Assembly (NCBI RefSeq): GCF_000750635.1
Contig: NZ_CCDM010000002.1
Location: forward strand, 1,054,001-1,118,000
Direction: 5' to 3'
Source of the DNA: Oceanobacillus jeddahensis
GTDB lineage: Bacteria; Bacillota; Bacilli; Bacillales; Amphibacillaceae
DNA length: 64,000 nt
The position numbers and the translations under genes are program-made. The notes under the pieces are model-generated. The model was not told where the DNA came from and ran no database searches. It saw nothing but the letters and a program-made list of their open reading frames with translations. Below are positions 35,824-44,714 of the stretch, piece after piece (positions within the stretch are counted from its first letter, which is position 1; each line of letters opens with the position of its first letter).

Positions 35824-36417
35824 TAAAAATTTGGAGGCTAACGTATGAAAAATCTATTTTGAAACTTTTAAGATAAGTCTCGCAAATCATTTAAATGGGC
35901 TTTAGTCGATTGATTTTTGGAAAAGGTATAAATTACTGATCAAAATAGATAATGGTGTTTTTGAAATTGAAAAAAGCCATAAATCAATAGTTTTTGCATT
36001 TGAGCAATGTGATGAATGCAATACTTCAAACTGCAAAATCCAGTAATCTTTGCAGTGCAACATGGTGAATATTTCCATTCAATCAAATATGAACTAATGG
36101 AGGAGATGACTTTATAATAACAAGAAAAATTAATGATACTTTCATAGAGTTGATTACTACAACAGTTATTGTTTCTGATAATAAAGGAAATAACTTTCTG
36201 ATTCCTATGGACGAGTTTGATTTAAAATTTCATCAAGATATGCGATTATATCCAGCAAAATAAAAGCACGCTTTGGGAAGTAGATAGTCATTGATGTTTG
36301 GTATGAGCTAGATTTAAAAGGTGATATTTATTGAAACGCACCAGATTACTATGAATGGATCGAACACAGCCCAACTAAAGGATATGCTTAAACATTATCT
36401 GACAGAAGGGCGGTAGA
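35824..36417 (+). other. Decayed coding region
   Basis: Several RBS-ATG starts run into stops within a few codons. Frame pieces such as KIDNGVFEIEKSHKSIVFAF and VSDNKGNNFLIPMDEFDLKF (about 36118-36263) look like former small genes of the element. No intact gene. Confidence 0.5.
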
Positions 36418-36639
36418 ATGTTGAGTTATACAAAAGAGGCCTTAACAGATTACTTTGAAGCCTGTGTGATTTTTTGGAATGAAGAAAATACCGAAGAAAT
36501 GTCTGCTGAATATTTTGCATTATGTGATGTAGAAGAGGCAAATGCTGACCTTATCTTTCTTGAACAGGAGCTTAACGTTAGTGAAAAACAGGATTTTATT
36601 GAAAAGTTAAGAAAAAGGATTAATTTTAATGATATATGA
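36418..36639 (+). CDS. Small acidic hypothetical protein
   Basis: 73 residues, rich in Glu and Asp, helical. The upstream GGGCGG is a poor RBS, so expression is uncertain. No family recognised. Confidence 0.5.
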   Translation: MLSYTKEALTDYFEACVIFWNEENTEEMSAEYFALCDVEEANADLIFLEQELNVSEKQDFIEKLRKRINFNDI

Positions 36640-36655
36640 AGGAGTTGTTGCAACA

Positions 36656-36751
36656 TGCCAAAATACTTTGGACTGTATGATCGACTTATGAATTCATTTA
36701 GAACCGGGTTTGCAAGCGATGATTATATACTAGGTGTAACCGTCAGATAAA
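36656..36751 (+). CDS. 31-residue reading frame cut by an IS remnant
   Basis: MPKYFGLYDRLMNSFRTGFA and eleven more residues, with RBS GAAGGAG. The frame ends where IS21-like end sequences start, so it is probably the 5' stump of a longer gene. Confidence 0.4.
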
Positions 36752-36757
36752 AATGGA

Positions 36758-37020
36758 CAGTTTTTGCTAGTTTTAGAGTGAACATTTTTTGGAAATTAAG
36801 GGATGCTAAGTCACTTTACTTGGAGCCTCTACAGGCATGAATTAAAACCAGGAAGCCAGGTAGCACAAGTGATCTGGCTATGCTTGGTTAAGCTATTATG
36901 CCTGCCCCTCCAAGTAAAGTGCACCGTTCTTCTGGAAAATAGTGTTCAGTCTTATTTAGCAAAAAATCATAAAAAGTGTTCAATTCTACTCAGCGGTCAC
37001 ACTAGGGCCCATTTAATTAA
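36758..37020. mobile_element. Remnant with IS21-like ends
   Basis: Left end GGACAGTTTTTGC...GTGAACATTTTTTGG and right end AAAAAGTGTTCAATTC...GGTCACACTA are inverted relative to each other. The right end resembles the sequence beside the istB remnant (38545: GTGTGAGCGTCAAGTAGAGA then TGAACACTTTTTGC). No intact gene; a 74-residue frame inside has no family likeness. Confidence 0.5.
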
Positions 37021-37109
37021 TTTTTAGTTATTAAAAGTTGCTAATAATTATAGTCACTAGAGAATCTTATTTGAAATTTAATGTTAGTATAAGTCAAAAT
37101 ATAAAAGAA

Positions 37110-37343
37110 CTAAGAGTTATTTTCCTCATATGCAATATTATTAATCTGGTGCATGATAGAACGCTGTTCTAATTCTAATTGATCAATTATTTTAATTAAA
37201 TCTTTAATTGCACAATCTACTGTATATAGTTCATCATCTATTAAACTACAAGTGACTTTCATTAATTTTTCTTCCATTTCTGCAAAATATAATTTTCTAT
37301 TTAACTCTAAAAATAAGTCATTCGAAATAGATTCTTGTGTCAT
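37110..37343 (-). CDS. Hypothetical helical protein, divergent from the XRE gene
   Basis: 77 residues from an ATG at 37343 with a strong RBS (AAAGGAGGATTTG). Helical throughout (EMEEKLMKVTCSLIDDELYT, KDLIKIIDQLELEQRSIMHQ). It shares the intergenic region and palindromic sites with the XRE repressor, so it is likely controlled by it. Confidence 0.7.
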   Translation of the reverse strand: MTQESISNDLFLELNRKLYFAEMEEKLMKVTCSLIDDELYTVDCAIKDLIKIIDQLELEQRSIMHQINNIAYEENNS

Positions 37344-37491
37344 CAAATCCTCCTTTTCAATAATGCGTCTTTAGCTTAATCTTTAACAGTTTTTTTGCAC
37401 TACATAAATCAAATAAAAATTTAAGATGGAATGAAATATTGCATAAGTAAGTTAATATAGTCTATACTTTTATTATGAAATTATCACTAAC

Positions 37492-37548
37492 AAGCTTATT
37501 TATATTATAAGTTAAAAAAACTTATTTTTCAATGGGATAAATAAGCTT
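37492..37548. promoter_or_regulatory. Nested palindromic operator before the XRE gene
   Basis: Outer arms AAGCTTATTTAT (37492) and ATAAATAAGCTT (37537) are exact complements; inner arms ATAAGTT (37507) and AACTTAT (37519) as well. Several AACTTAT/ATAAGTT-type repeats lie in the divergent region. Confidence 0.6.
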
Positions 37549-37576
37549 ATAAATATTTTAATGAAAGGGATTTATT

Positions 37577-38107
37577 ATGGAATCTTTTAAAGGGAAGAAA
37601 ATATCAAATATATCTAAAAATATTAAGAAATACAGACTAAAAGAAGGATTTAATCAAAAAGAGTTTGCGGATTATTTAAGGATGCATTATCAAAACTATT
37701 CAAAATTAGAACGAGGCGTTTATACACCATCTCTTGAAAAATTACTTAATATATGTGACACATTGCATATTACACCTAATGATTTATTATTGGACGTAAA
37801 AGATGATGAAGAATACCAAGATGAAGACTTTGTAGAAGTTGATTTTACTATACTCGATATAAAACAAACTATGAAAATTGTAGAAGAGATTAGAGCAAAT
37901 GCAATTGTAGCTAGAAAAATAGGAGATAAAGAAAAAGAGAGAATGTATCTGGATGATCTTATTCAGGTATTTGCTTGGAAAAACGAAGATTACTGGGATA
38001 TTGCTGATTTTTTATATAAAGATAAGTTAGAGAAATATTTTCTATCAGCTTCTAAAAAGATAGAGAAAAAGCTTGTAGATAAACAAATGAAAGAACACAT
38101 GAAGTAA
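37577..38107 (+). CDS. XRE-family transcriptional regulator
   Basis: 176 residues. The N-terminal HTH_3 domain (ISKNIKKYRLKEGFNQKEFA, YSKLERGVYTPSLEKLLNIC) is followed by a helical C-terminal domain with many charged residues that may bind a ligand or oligomerise. RBS GAAAGGGA. A perfect 14-bp hairpin follows. Probably the element's regulator for the divergent gene and itself. Confidence 0.85.
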   Translation: MESFKGKKISNISKNIKKYRLKEGFNQKEFADYLRMHYQNYSKLERGVYTPSLEKLLNICDTLHITPNDLLLDVKDDEEYQDEDFVEVDFTILDIKQTMKIVEEIRANAIVARKIGDKEKERMYLDDLIQVFAWKNEDYWDIADFLYKDKLEKYFLSASKKIEKKLVDKQMKEHMK

Positions 38108-38192
38108 CCTGTAGTATACGTTTCCTAAGAAGCATTGCTATAGAAGTGCTCTTTGACGATAACTATATAAGTGAATATTTATTAATATTTTA

Positions 38193-38231
38193 TTCAAACA
38201 CCGATAGTAATATACCGTATCGGTGTTTGAA
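38193..38231. terminator. 14-bp perfect inverted repeat after the XRE gene
   Basis: TTCAAACACCGATA and TATCGGTGTTTGAA. No T tract, so termination strength is uncertain. Confidence 0.6.
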
Positions 38232-38233
38232 AT

Positions 38234-38270
38234 ATTTCCTGGGAAAGCGCATATTCTGACATGTTTTTGT
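38234..38270. repeat. Dispersed repeat, copy 1
   Basis: ATTTCCTGGGAAAGCG then CATATTCTGACATG; the near copy is at 45871. Function unknown. Confidence 0.6.
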
Positions 38271-38544
38271 CGAAAGTTAAGAGAAAATAGCGATTTTTAA
38301 TTTATTCATTTACACTTATTATATTTAGGACAATCCATTACAAATTAAGGGAGAAACAATTTGGATAGTTAATTCTGTTTGCTTAAAGTGGAGTCTCCGT
38401 TAAGTATGAAGATAAAGCTACAAAAGTAATACATCATTCACTAGAGCTTATTTTAATCGACTGTTAATATAGATTGTGCTGAATAATGTAATGACAATAA
38501 GTATTATCGCAAAGCCAATAGAGCCTGTTTGAATACTGGTGTGA

Positions 38545-38775
38545 GCGTCAAGTAGAGATGAACACTTTTTGCTAATTAAATTTGGATACTTTCTTCCATG
38601 AAAATGGAAGATCGGTAATTCATTCGATAACTATCATCATCATGAAAATGAATAACATCAGCTGCTGTAAAATTCTATCTAGGATGGCAGTTGTAATCCC
38701 TGGATTACCTAGTAATTCTCTCCATTCATTTGGTCTTTTATTAGAAGTTAATATAATTGAAGCCTTATCATAAAG
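38545..38775 (-). pseudogene. IS21-family IstB ATPase remnant
   Basis: The minus strand reads YKASIILTSNKRPNEWRELL then GNPGITTAILDRILQQ and HDDDSYRMNYRSSIFMEES across frameshifts. This is the C-terminal part of IstB helper ATPases (ILTSNK, AILDR). The 38545 end carries an IS21-like terminal repeat. Confidence 0.72.
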
Positions 38776-38991
38776 GAAGTTATCTTTGGTGTGGCTTCAA
38801 TTAGACAAAAAGAGGCGGAGGAGCTAGCGGAATAAATTCGATATACAAAATTATCGGGTATTATGCTTGGGTATTCACCGTATATTATACCGACAATGGA
38901 TAAATAGAACATTTTATATTAAATATGCAGTACTCTGTAATTTAATAGTTTTCTAGTGGGAATTTGGTAAAACAAATTATTTGAAAATCAC

Positions 38992-39248
38992 TTGACATTT
39001 ACAGACCTTTTGTTACCATAAAGATATATTTGTATTATTCATTAGTTGCTTTCTGAGCAGAAGTCGTCAAACCTTCATTACTAGAAGGAGATTCGGCATA
39101 AAGTGTTATTGCCTTCGTATTCCATTTCTTAATAGGAATTGTTAGGCAGGCATCAGCCGTAAAAAAGGATAATGATTATCCTTAATATATAGCTTATTCA
39201 AAAGCAGATTTTTTCCATCTATGGGAGAAATCTGCTTTTTTTATTTTT
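38992..39248 (+). ncRNA. Structured leader RNA candidate, copy 2
   Basis: Same TTGACA and extended -10 TGTTACCAT as at 30448 and the same core (GCAGAAGTCGTC, CCTTC...GAAGG, TTCGGCATAAAG, CCTTCGTATTCC). The variable hairpin here is GGATAAT...ATTATCC, and the terminal hairpin is AAAAGCAGATTT...AAATCTGCTTTT with eight or more T. Both keep pairing with different bases from copy 1. It lies upstream of the DUF4258 gene. Confidence 0.75.
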
Positions 39249-39280
39249 AAAATAAAGTGAAAAAGGAGGGAGCCCTCTGT

Positions 39281-39760
39281 ATGAAATTATACAGAGGGAG
39301 GAACCTCTGTGCATACATGGCAACAATTATGGAATGTAAGCATGTAAAAGAATGTAAAAGGAAAGCAGAAATATGGCAAGAAAATCAAGAAAAGTATTCT
39401 GCTATTGGTCAGCATGAGTTGGATGATTTTCTGGAATTGTATGATGACAAAAAAGCAGCGATCAAGATGGATCAGCATTTTGAAAAAAGATGTGTTGAAA
39501 GAGCAATTTCCACCAGTGATGTTACGTCTATACTTGAATTTGGCTGGGTAATAGAGCGTAATGAAACACTTGGGAATGTTTCGGTAGTATTGCTTGGTTT
39601 TACAGGGAAACCTTATAAGCCTTTACATGTCGTTTATCACATTGTTAGTGAAAGAAAATGGGTTGCTGTAACTGCATACAGACCTATTTCACAGCCATGG
39701 AAATGGTCAAAAAATTATGATAAGAGAATCTGTTTCTGTGTAAAAGATGGGGAACTATGA
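39281..39760 (+). CDS. DUF4258 protein, RelE-like toxin candidate
   Basis: 159 residues from the ATG at 39281 (RBS AAAGGAGGG). An N-terminal extension of about 65 residues with four Cys precedes a DUF4258-like domain: QHFEKRCVERAISTSDVTSI, PLHVVYHIVSERKWVAVTAY, RPISQPWKWSKNYDKR. This domain belongs to the small RNase-like toxin group and often sits beside YgiT-type zinc-finger proteins, as here. The long N-terminus is unusual. Confidence 0.75.
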   Translation: MKLYRGRNLCAYMATIMECKHVKECKRKAEIWQENQEKYSAIGQHELDDFLELYDDKKAAIKMDQHFEKRCVERAISTSDVTSILEFGWVIERNETLGNVSVVLLGFTGKPYKPLHVVYHIVSERKWVAVTAYRPISQPWKWSKNYDKRICFCVKDGEL

Positions 39761-39780
39761 AATGAAAGGAGAGTATTAAA

Positions 39781-40203
39781 ATGATTGGAGATTCAAAAAA
39801 ACATCTTGTATCAACAATGACGGAAAGAGATAAGCTTAAAGCAAATTTAAAAAGCAGTCTCTACTCATTATCGATAGATGAACTGGTTATACAGGCAATT
39901 AATTCTTATGAGAGGGAAATTGAACCAATGAATTGTCCTTATTGTAAAGAAAAAACGGTCGTTTCCTCAAAAGAGAAAATGGTATATTCCATCTCTATTG
40001 ATAATCAGGATTATGACGTGCGAATAATCAATTATCCTCGAAACTATTGCAAATCTTGCAATAAAGAATTTAAAGATCATCAAACAACCATGTTTTTGAG
40101 TGAATTAATTGATATGGAAGTATTTAGAGCACTGAGATATGAAGGTGAGGTCCCGAAAGAGTTTGATTTAAGAAAATTGATTGTCATGTCCGGTAAAGAA
40201 TGA
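39781..40203 (+). CDS. YgiT-type zinc-finger protein, antitoxin candidate
   Basis: 140 residues. MNCPYCKEK and YCKSCNKEF form a four-Cys zinc site as in the N-terminal domain of MqsA; a helical C-terminus follows (LSELIDMEVFRAL). The DNA-binding HTH of MqsA is missing. It begins 20 bp after the DUF4258 gene, so the pair is translated together. A toxin-antitoxin role is inferred from the pairing only. Confidence 0.72.
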   Translation: MIGDSKKHLVSTMTERDKLKANLKSSLYSLSIDELVIQAINSYEREIEPMNCPYCKEKTVVSSKEKMVYSISIDNQDYDVRIINYPRNYCKSCNKEFKDHQTTMFLSELIDMEVFRALRYEGEVPKEFDLRKLIVMSGKE

Positions 40204-40231
40204 CGCTTTTATTAATAGTTATCTTAATTTA

Positions 40232-40273
40232 AAAAACGTTTCATTGTCAATGATGGCATAAAACGTGTTTTTT
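40232..40273 (+). terminator. Terminator-like hairpin before the DUF6744-like gene
   Basis: AAAAACGTTT and AAACGTGTTTTT close a loop with an inner CATTG...CAATG pairing. Confidence 0.65.
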
Positions 40274-40308
40274 ATTTGAAAAAATATTAAGAAGGAGTGA
40301 GGTTTTTT

Positions 40309-41208
40309 ATGGTAAATATTGATAATTTAGCCGCTATGAATAATCTAAATAAGAACAAATCCTTTCTTGGTCACTTAATTTGGTACAGCGTTGGTAAAAA
40401 TCTTATTAAAGTTGAGGATTTGGAAAATTATCTGATCAACGCGGGACTCGGAAAAGAATGGATGCCTAAAAAAATTAGGTCATCTGACGCATTCAGGCGG
40501 GCAACAAAAGAAGTTGAGCGAAAGCGGCCGACATCTCAGCCAACTGTTTATGAAAATGTATTGGTTAGAGAAGTTTACTCAAATCAAAAGGAAATCCAAC
40601 GCAATGTAGTTATTGAAACTGTGGACCAGCAAGGAAAGAGTCTAACCTATGCTACACAGTCTGCTGTTATCAATTTGGATAAAAGAAATGATTCCATTAC
40701 GTTTACCGCAGATAATGATACAATTAAAGAAATTTGCGGAGAGGCAGAGACGAAATTTACACTCTATAAAAATCATTATTCAGCCCAGCAACTACGTGTC
40801 ATGGTAGGTAAAATTTTAGGCTTATTAGCTCCTACTCCTTTACGTAAAAGTGGAGGTGTTTGGTTTGTTCCAACGGCTAAAGATAGGGAGTTGAATCAAT
40901 TCTTTAATTTTATAAATACCCTGGAGAATAGTGAAGCATATAAAGTTCCTGTTATCAATACTAACGATAACAAAAATATGGTCACTAAAAAGATATATGA
41001 GCATTTTCAGTCACTGCTACATGATTGTCAAAATAAGCCTAATCTTTCAAAAGCAGAGATTAAATCTCTAATTAATGAAGCTAATAGATATATAGCAGAT
41101 TATCGTAATTATAAAACCATCGTATCTAATGAAAATGAAGCATTGGAAAGAGTTATTATGGATGTTCGTAAAGAAGTATCAGCTATTTTGATGGATATCA
41201 ATGATTAA
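40309..41208 (+). CDS. DUF6744-like hypothetical protein
   Basis: 299 residues from the ATG at 40309 (RBS AGAAGGAGTGAGG). LGHLIWYSVGKNLIKVEDLE, SSDAFRRATKEVER and a central beta region resemble a family of conserved proteins coded in Bacillus plasmids and ICEs just upstream of MoxR/VWA genes; I place it there from memory of the N-terminal pattern. The C-terminal part is helical. No catalytic motif seen. Confidence 0.6.
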   Translation: MVNIDNLAAMNNLNKNKSFLGHLIWYSVGKNLIKVEDLENYLINAGLGKEWMPKKIRSSDAFRRATKEVERKRPTSQPTVYENVLVREVYSNQKEIQRNVVIETVDQQGKSLTYATQSAVINLDKRNDSITFTADNDTIKEICGEAETKFTLYKNHYSAQQLRVMVGKILGLLAPTPLRKSGGVWFVPTAKDRELNQFFNFINTLENSEAYKVPVINTNDNKNMVTKKIYEHFQSLLHDCQNKPNLSKAEIKSLINEANRYIADYRNYKTIVSNENEALERVIMDVRKEVSAILMDIND

Positions 41209-41226
41209 CGTAAAGGAGAAGATTTT

Positions 41227-41409
41227 ATGATTACTAGAATGGAGCAAACTTATTACGAAGTTCATATACCTCAAATATCAAAGAATTTGGAGAAGATTGC
41301 TGAAGAATTTAAGCGTAGTAATCATTTGAAGGAGAAGGAATTGGAATTAAAAGAAATTGAACTAGAACTATTGGAAAAAAGTATCACACACCATATAAAA
41401 AAGTTGTAA
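41227..41409 (+). CDS. Small coiled-coil protein
   Basis: 60 residues, Glu/Leu/Lys heptads (LKEKELELKEIELELLEKSI). RBS AAAGGAGAAG, 18 bp after the previous stop. Function unknown. Confidence 0.65.
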   Translation: MITRMEQTYYEVHIPQISKNLEKIAEEFKRSNHLKEKELELKEIELELLEKSITHHIKKL

Positions 41410-41451
41410 GAATTTTTTTGGCCACAAAATAATAAGAGGAGGAAAAATATA

Positions 41452-41919
41452 ATGAGTTATGATATTGGAATTGGTGAAGCAATTTTTTCAGAAAAAATGG
41501 ACGATGAAACCTTAAAAAGAGATATCGAAATTGAAGTAAAAAAAATTTTTTTAGACCATGCACCAGTGTGGGCGGATGATAATGATCCTTTTCCTGATAT
41601 GTCTGGCAAAAGTAATTATAGATATGCGGGTTACTCCAGTATGGTTGATTTTTGTAAGGAAACAGGGCTCTATGAATTTTTTTTTAATCCGGAGGATGGG
41701 TTAATAAGACATAATAATTACCCTGGTTCCACCCGTATTTTTCCGAAAGATTTAAAAACGATTACTCAAGCTAAACAGAATTGGATAAAAAACCATCCTA
41801 ATCATGTGCCAGGCTGGAAGGATTATCAAGATCCGACACTAGCTAAGTTGATCTGGTATGAATTTTGGTTTGAATGGGCTTTAAAAAATTGCAGGAATCC
41901 TATTATAAATGCAACTTAA
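41452..41919 (+). CDS. Conserved hypothetical protein of phages and plasmids
   Basis: 155 residues (MSYDIGIGEAIFSEKMDDET). Trp- and Asp-rich (VWADDNDPFPDMSGKSNYRY, SSMVDFCKETGLYEFFFNPE). The MSYDI start and overall pattern recur in small phage and plasmid proteins of unknown function. RBS AGAGGAGG. Lies before the MoxR gene. Confidence 0.7.
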   Translation: MSYDIGIGEAIFSEKMDDETLKRDIEIEVKKIFLDHAPVWADDNDPFPDMSGKSNYRYAGYSSMVDFCKETGLYEFFFNPEDGLIRHNNYPGSTRIFPKDLKTITQAKQNWIKNHPNHVPGWKDYQDPTLAKLIWYEFWFEWALKNCRNPIINAT

Positions 41920-41990
41920 TTTTTGTAAGTTTCGATTTATTTATAATAAGTTGCTTTCTATTTCAAATTATTTTGAAAGGAGAATCCTAT

Positions 41991-43139
41991 ATGGGAAATT
42001 TAGATAAATTAAAAGAAATAAAAGATGCTTTGAATAAAAAGTTTATAGAGCGGGAGAAAGAAATTGAAGCGATCTTAATTGCCTTGTTATCCAGACAACA
42101 TATGCTGTTAATCGGTCCAGCTGGTACTGGGAAAAGTGCGTTAAGTGCTGAATTGTCAAATATTATTGATGGATCAAGTTACTTTCAATGGTTACTGACA
42201 AAGTTTAGTACACCAGAAGAAATCTTTGGGCCATTGTCATTAAAAGATTTGGAATCCGGAGTGTATAAGCGTAATATAGCATCCAAAATGCCGGAAGCAC
42301 ATTTAGTTTTCTTGGATGAAATTTTTAAATCAAATTCAGCTATTCTAAATAGTCTCTTAACGCTCATTAATGAGAGAGTTTTTTACAATAACGGGCAGCC
42401 TGTAGCATCACCATTAATGTCTGTTATAGGTGCTAGTAACGAATATCCTGAAGCTGATGAAGGTCTTGAAGCGCTCTTTGATCGATTTCTTTTACGTTTT
42501 GAAGTAGATTACATTGGCGATGAAAGTAATTTTATTTCTATGTTAAAAGGACAAGGACAAAATCTGGTCATGCCAATGATGACAATGGAAGAGTTAGAAA
42601 ATCTTCAGTTCCTTTGTGACATGGTTGTCATTCCAGACGATGTATACACTACCTTATCTACAATGAGGAATGATTTAAAAGATGAGGGTATTTGGCCATC
42701 AGACAGACGATTTAAACAATCATTAAGTATTTTACAGGCCAAAGCTTTAATTGAGCAGAGGCAAGAGGTCAAACTAAAGGATCTGCTAGTATTGGAACAC
42801 ACGCTTTGGGAAAGTGTTGACCATAAAAGTATCGTTTCTGAAATAGTAACGAATCATAGTTTGGATATTGTGTCTAAAAAAATATATGAAATTGAAAATG
42901 ATATCTCCGATATGATGGGAGCAGTAGATGATCCTGCCAATGACAAAACAGAAATGGTTCTAGAAACAAATAAAAAAATGCAAGCTATGCTAGAAGAATT
43001 GAAAATTTTACAACTTAATCATCCAACAAGAGGGGAAATTGATGAAGCTATCTCTAAAATTAGAGATAAGCAGCATAAACTATCTGAATTAATCATAGAT
43101 CCAATTGATCAACCAAATGATAAAGTAACTTCATTTTAA
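41991..43139 (+). CDS. MoxR-family AAA+ ATPase
   Basis: 382 residues from the ATG at 41991 (RBS GAAAGGAGA). Walker A GPAGTGKS at 42-49, Walker B LVFLDE at 105-110, sensor 1 Asn150 in GASNEYPE, arginine finger in FDRF (Arg165). The layout is like RavA: AAA_5-type core, then a helical tail. MoxR ATPases work with VWA proteins as chaperone or remodelling pairs, and the next gene encodes such a partner. A terminator-like hairpin separates them. Confidence 0.9.
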   Translation: MGNLDKLKEIKDALNKKFIEREKEIEAILIALLSRQHMLLIGPAGTGKSALSAELSNIIDGSSYFQWLLTKFSTPEEIFGPLSLKDLESGVYKRNIASKMPEAHLVFLDEIFKSNSAILNSLLTLINERVFYNNGQPVASPLMSVIGASNEYPEADEGLEALFDRFLLRFEVDYIGDESNFISMLKGQGQNLVMPMMTMEELENLQFLCDMVVIPDDVYTTLSTMRNDLKDEGIWPSDRRFKQSLSILQAKALIEQRQEVKLKDLLVLEHTLWESVDHKSIVSEIVTNHSLDIVSKKIYEIENDISDMMGAVDDPANDKTEMVLETNKKMQAMLEELKILQLNHPTRGEIDEAISKIRDKQHKLSELIIDPIDQPNDKVTSF

Positions 43140-43165
43140 TAATAAAAAATTTCTAAATTAAAATA

Positions 43166-43203
43166 AAAGGAATGTTAAAGCGATATTTTAACATTCCTTT
43201 TCA
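43166..43203 (+). terminator. Terminator between the MoxR and VWA genes
   Basis: AAAAGGAATGTTAAA and TTTAACATTCCTTTT; directly before the VWA gene's RBS. Confidence 0.8.
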
Positions 43204-43225
43204 ATTTATATGGGGAGTGTATAAA

Positions 43226-44674
43226 ATGAGTTTTTTTAATCGTTATAAAAATCGATCTGTTATAAACTCGGACCGCTTTGATAGACGAAGGTTTAATCAA
43301 TTATATGGAATGTCTGATGCACTGCAAAAATTAAATGAGTTTGAAAAACCGTATCCTTCTTTTGAGTCTTTGTTAGGTGACATATGGGGTTCGTTGTATA
43401 AAATGCGCCCCAAATTAATGGAGAACACAGAAGTTCCTGATGATTTGAAAACGAATCATTCTTTTATGGAAAGAATAATGACAGATGAAAAGTTTGATAA
43501 TTACAGGAAATATACGAAACTCGATGAATTATCATCTATTCTAGCTACGACAAAATTCGGAGCCAAAACGAAGGAATGGCTGGAAGAACAAAGAGAAGAA
43601 AACGAAAAACTTAATGAATATATGAATGAGTTACAAGCACTTCAAAAACAATTACAGAAACAAGAAAAACAACATAAGGCTGGACAAAGTAATGATCAAC
43701 TCCAAGAAGATTTGCAAGAGGCTAAAGAGAATATTCACAAGGAAGTTGATCAGCAAATCCAGCAAAATGGTGGAAGCTTATCTAAAAAAATTTCTCAAGC
43801 ATTCCAAGAAACAAAAGAAACAAATGAACGTGTTAAAAACCTTGTTGGTGGTACCCAAGCTGGTAGCGGTGAAACTGAAATCAAAAAAGTTCCATTAAAA
43901 GATCAGTTACAATTGGCGGAAAAAATATCTAATCAAGAACACTTTAAAGCTATCGCCGAATGGGCTGGTCGTTTTAAAAGAATTGCGAGAATGAAACAAA
44001 AATCAGCCCACAGCGACAGTGTTGAGCGAAGTGGCGTTAGGTTAGGAAATGATATAGAAAAATTACTACCTTCGGAGTTAGCGTTGTATAGTCATGGGAG
44101 TACACGCCTTGACTTTTTAAGGCGCTACGTTGAAAGACAAACCATGACATATGATACAAAAGCAAAAGAAACTTTAGGTAAAGGTCCAATAATACTTTGT
44201 TTGGACCAATCTGGAAGTATGTCCGATTTAGATGCACAATCTAAAGGGTTTGCTTTAGCTCTCATGTCTGTTGCTAAAAAGCAAAAAAGAGACTTTTGTT
44301 TTATACCATTTTCAAGAAAAGTAGAAGTACATCGTTATCCAAAAGGGAAAATTGATACCAGGGAAATGATTAGAATAAGTGAAAGCTTTTTAGACGGTGG
44401 GACTGATTTCATGTTACCACTTAAAAAGTCATTGGAAGTTATCAATGAAAGCCGTTTTAATAAAGCTGACATTGTATTTGTCACAGATGGGGAAGCCCAT
44501 ATTTTAGATACCTTTACTAATGATTTTCTAAAAGTAAAACATGAAAAAGAATTTTCCGTTTTATCTTTGTTAATAAGAGGGGATAGAACAGGAACTCTAG
44601 AAAAATTTTCTGATAGAGTAGTACAAATAAAAAATTTGAATGATACAGGAAGTTATAGAGCTTTTGAAATTTAA
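43226..44674 (+). CDS. VWA-domain protein, partner of the MoxR ATPase
   Basis: 482 residues from the ATG at 43226. Helical N-terminal part, a Gln/Lys/Glu-rich coiled coil (about 120-200), then a VWA domain with MIDAS DQSGSMS starting at Asp327, GGTDF and FVTDGEAH. The arrangement matches ViaA/CoxE-type partners of MoxR ATPases. What the pair remodels is unknown. A terminator-like hairpin follows within 5 bp of the stop. Confidence 0.88.
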   Translation: MSFFNRYKNRSVINSDRFDRRRFNQLYGMSDALQKLNEFEKPYPSFESLLGDIWGSLYKMRPKLMENTEVPDDLKTNHSFMERIMTDEKFDNYRKYTKLDELSSILATTKFGAKTKEWLEEQREENEKLNEYMNELQALQKQLQKQEKQHKAGQSNDQLQEDLQEAKENIHKEVDQQIQQNGGSLSKKISQAFQETKETNERVKNLVGGTQAGSGETEIKKVPLKDQLQLAEKISNQEHFKAIAEWAGRFKRIARMKQKSAHSDSVERSGVRLGNDIEKLLPSELALYSHGSTRLDFLRRYVERQTMTYDTKAKETLGKGPIILCLDQSGSMSDLDAQSKGFALALMSVAKKQKRDFCFIPFSRKVEVHRYPKGKIDTREMIRISESFLDGGTDFMLPLKKSLEVINESRFNKADIVFVTDGEAHILDTFTNDFLKVKHEKEFSVLSLLIRGDRTGTLEKFSDRVVQIKNLNDTGSYRAFEI

Positions 44675-44678
44675 GGAG

Positions 44679-44714
44679 AAAATAAGTCTCTAATGTATTT
44701 TAGAGGCTTATTTT
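44679..44714 (+). terminator. Terminator after the VWA gene
   Basis: AAAATAAGTCTCTAA pairs with TTAGAGGCTTATTTT. Confidence 0.8.

Noticed and set aside
36803..37027. Open frame of 74 codons
   Set aside because: Lies within the IS21-like end remnant, has no RBS and no family resemblance.
38448..38540. Minus-strand peptide like the end of an ABC sugar permease (SIGFAIILIVITLFSTIYI)
   Set aside because: Short hydrophobic tail; chance similarity cannot be excluded.
38992..39248. Known riboswitch (guanidine, preQ1, SAM) as explanation of the leader RNAs
   Set aside because: None of the conserved cores of these classes that I know was found, and the genes downstream are not typical targets.
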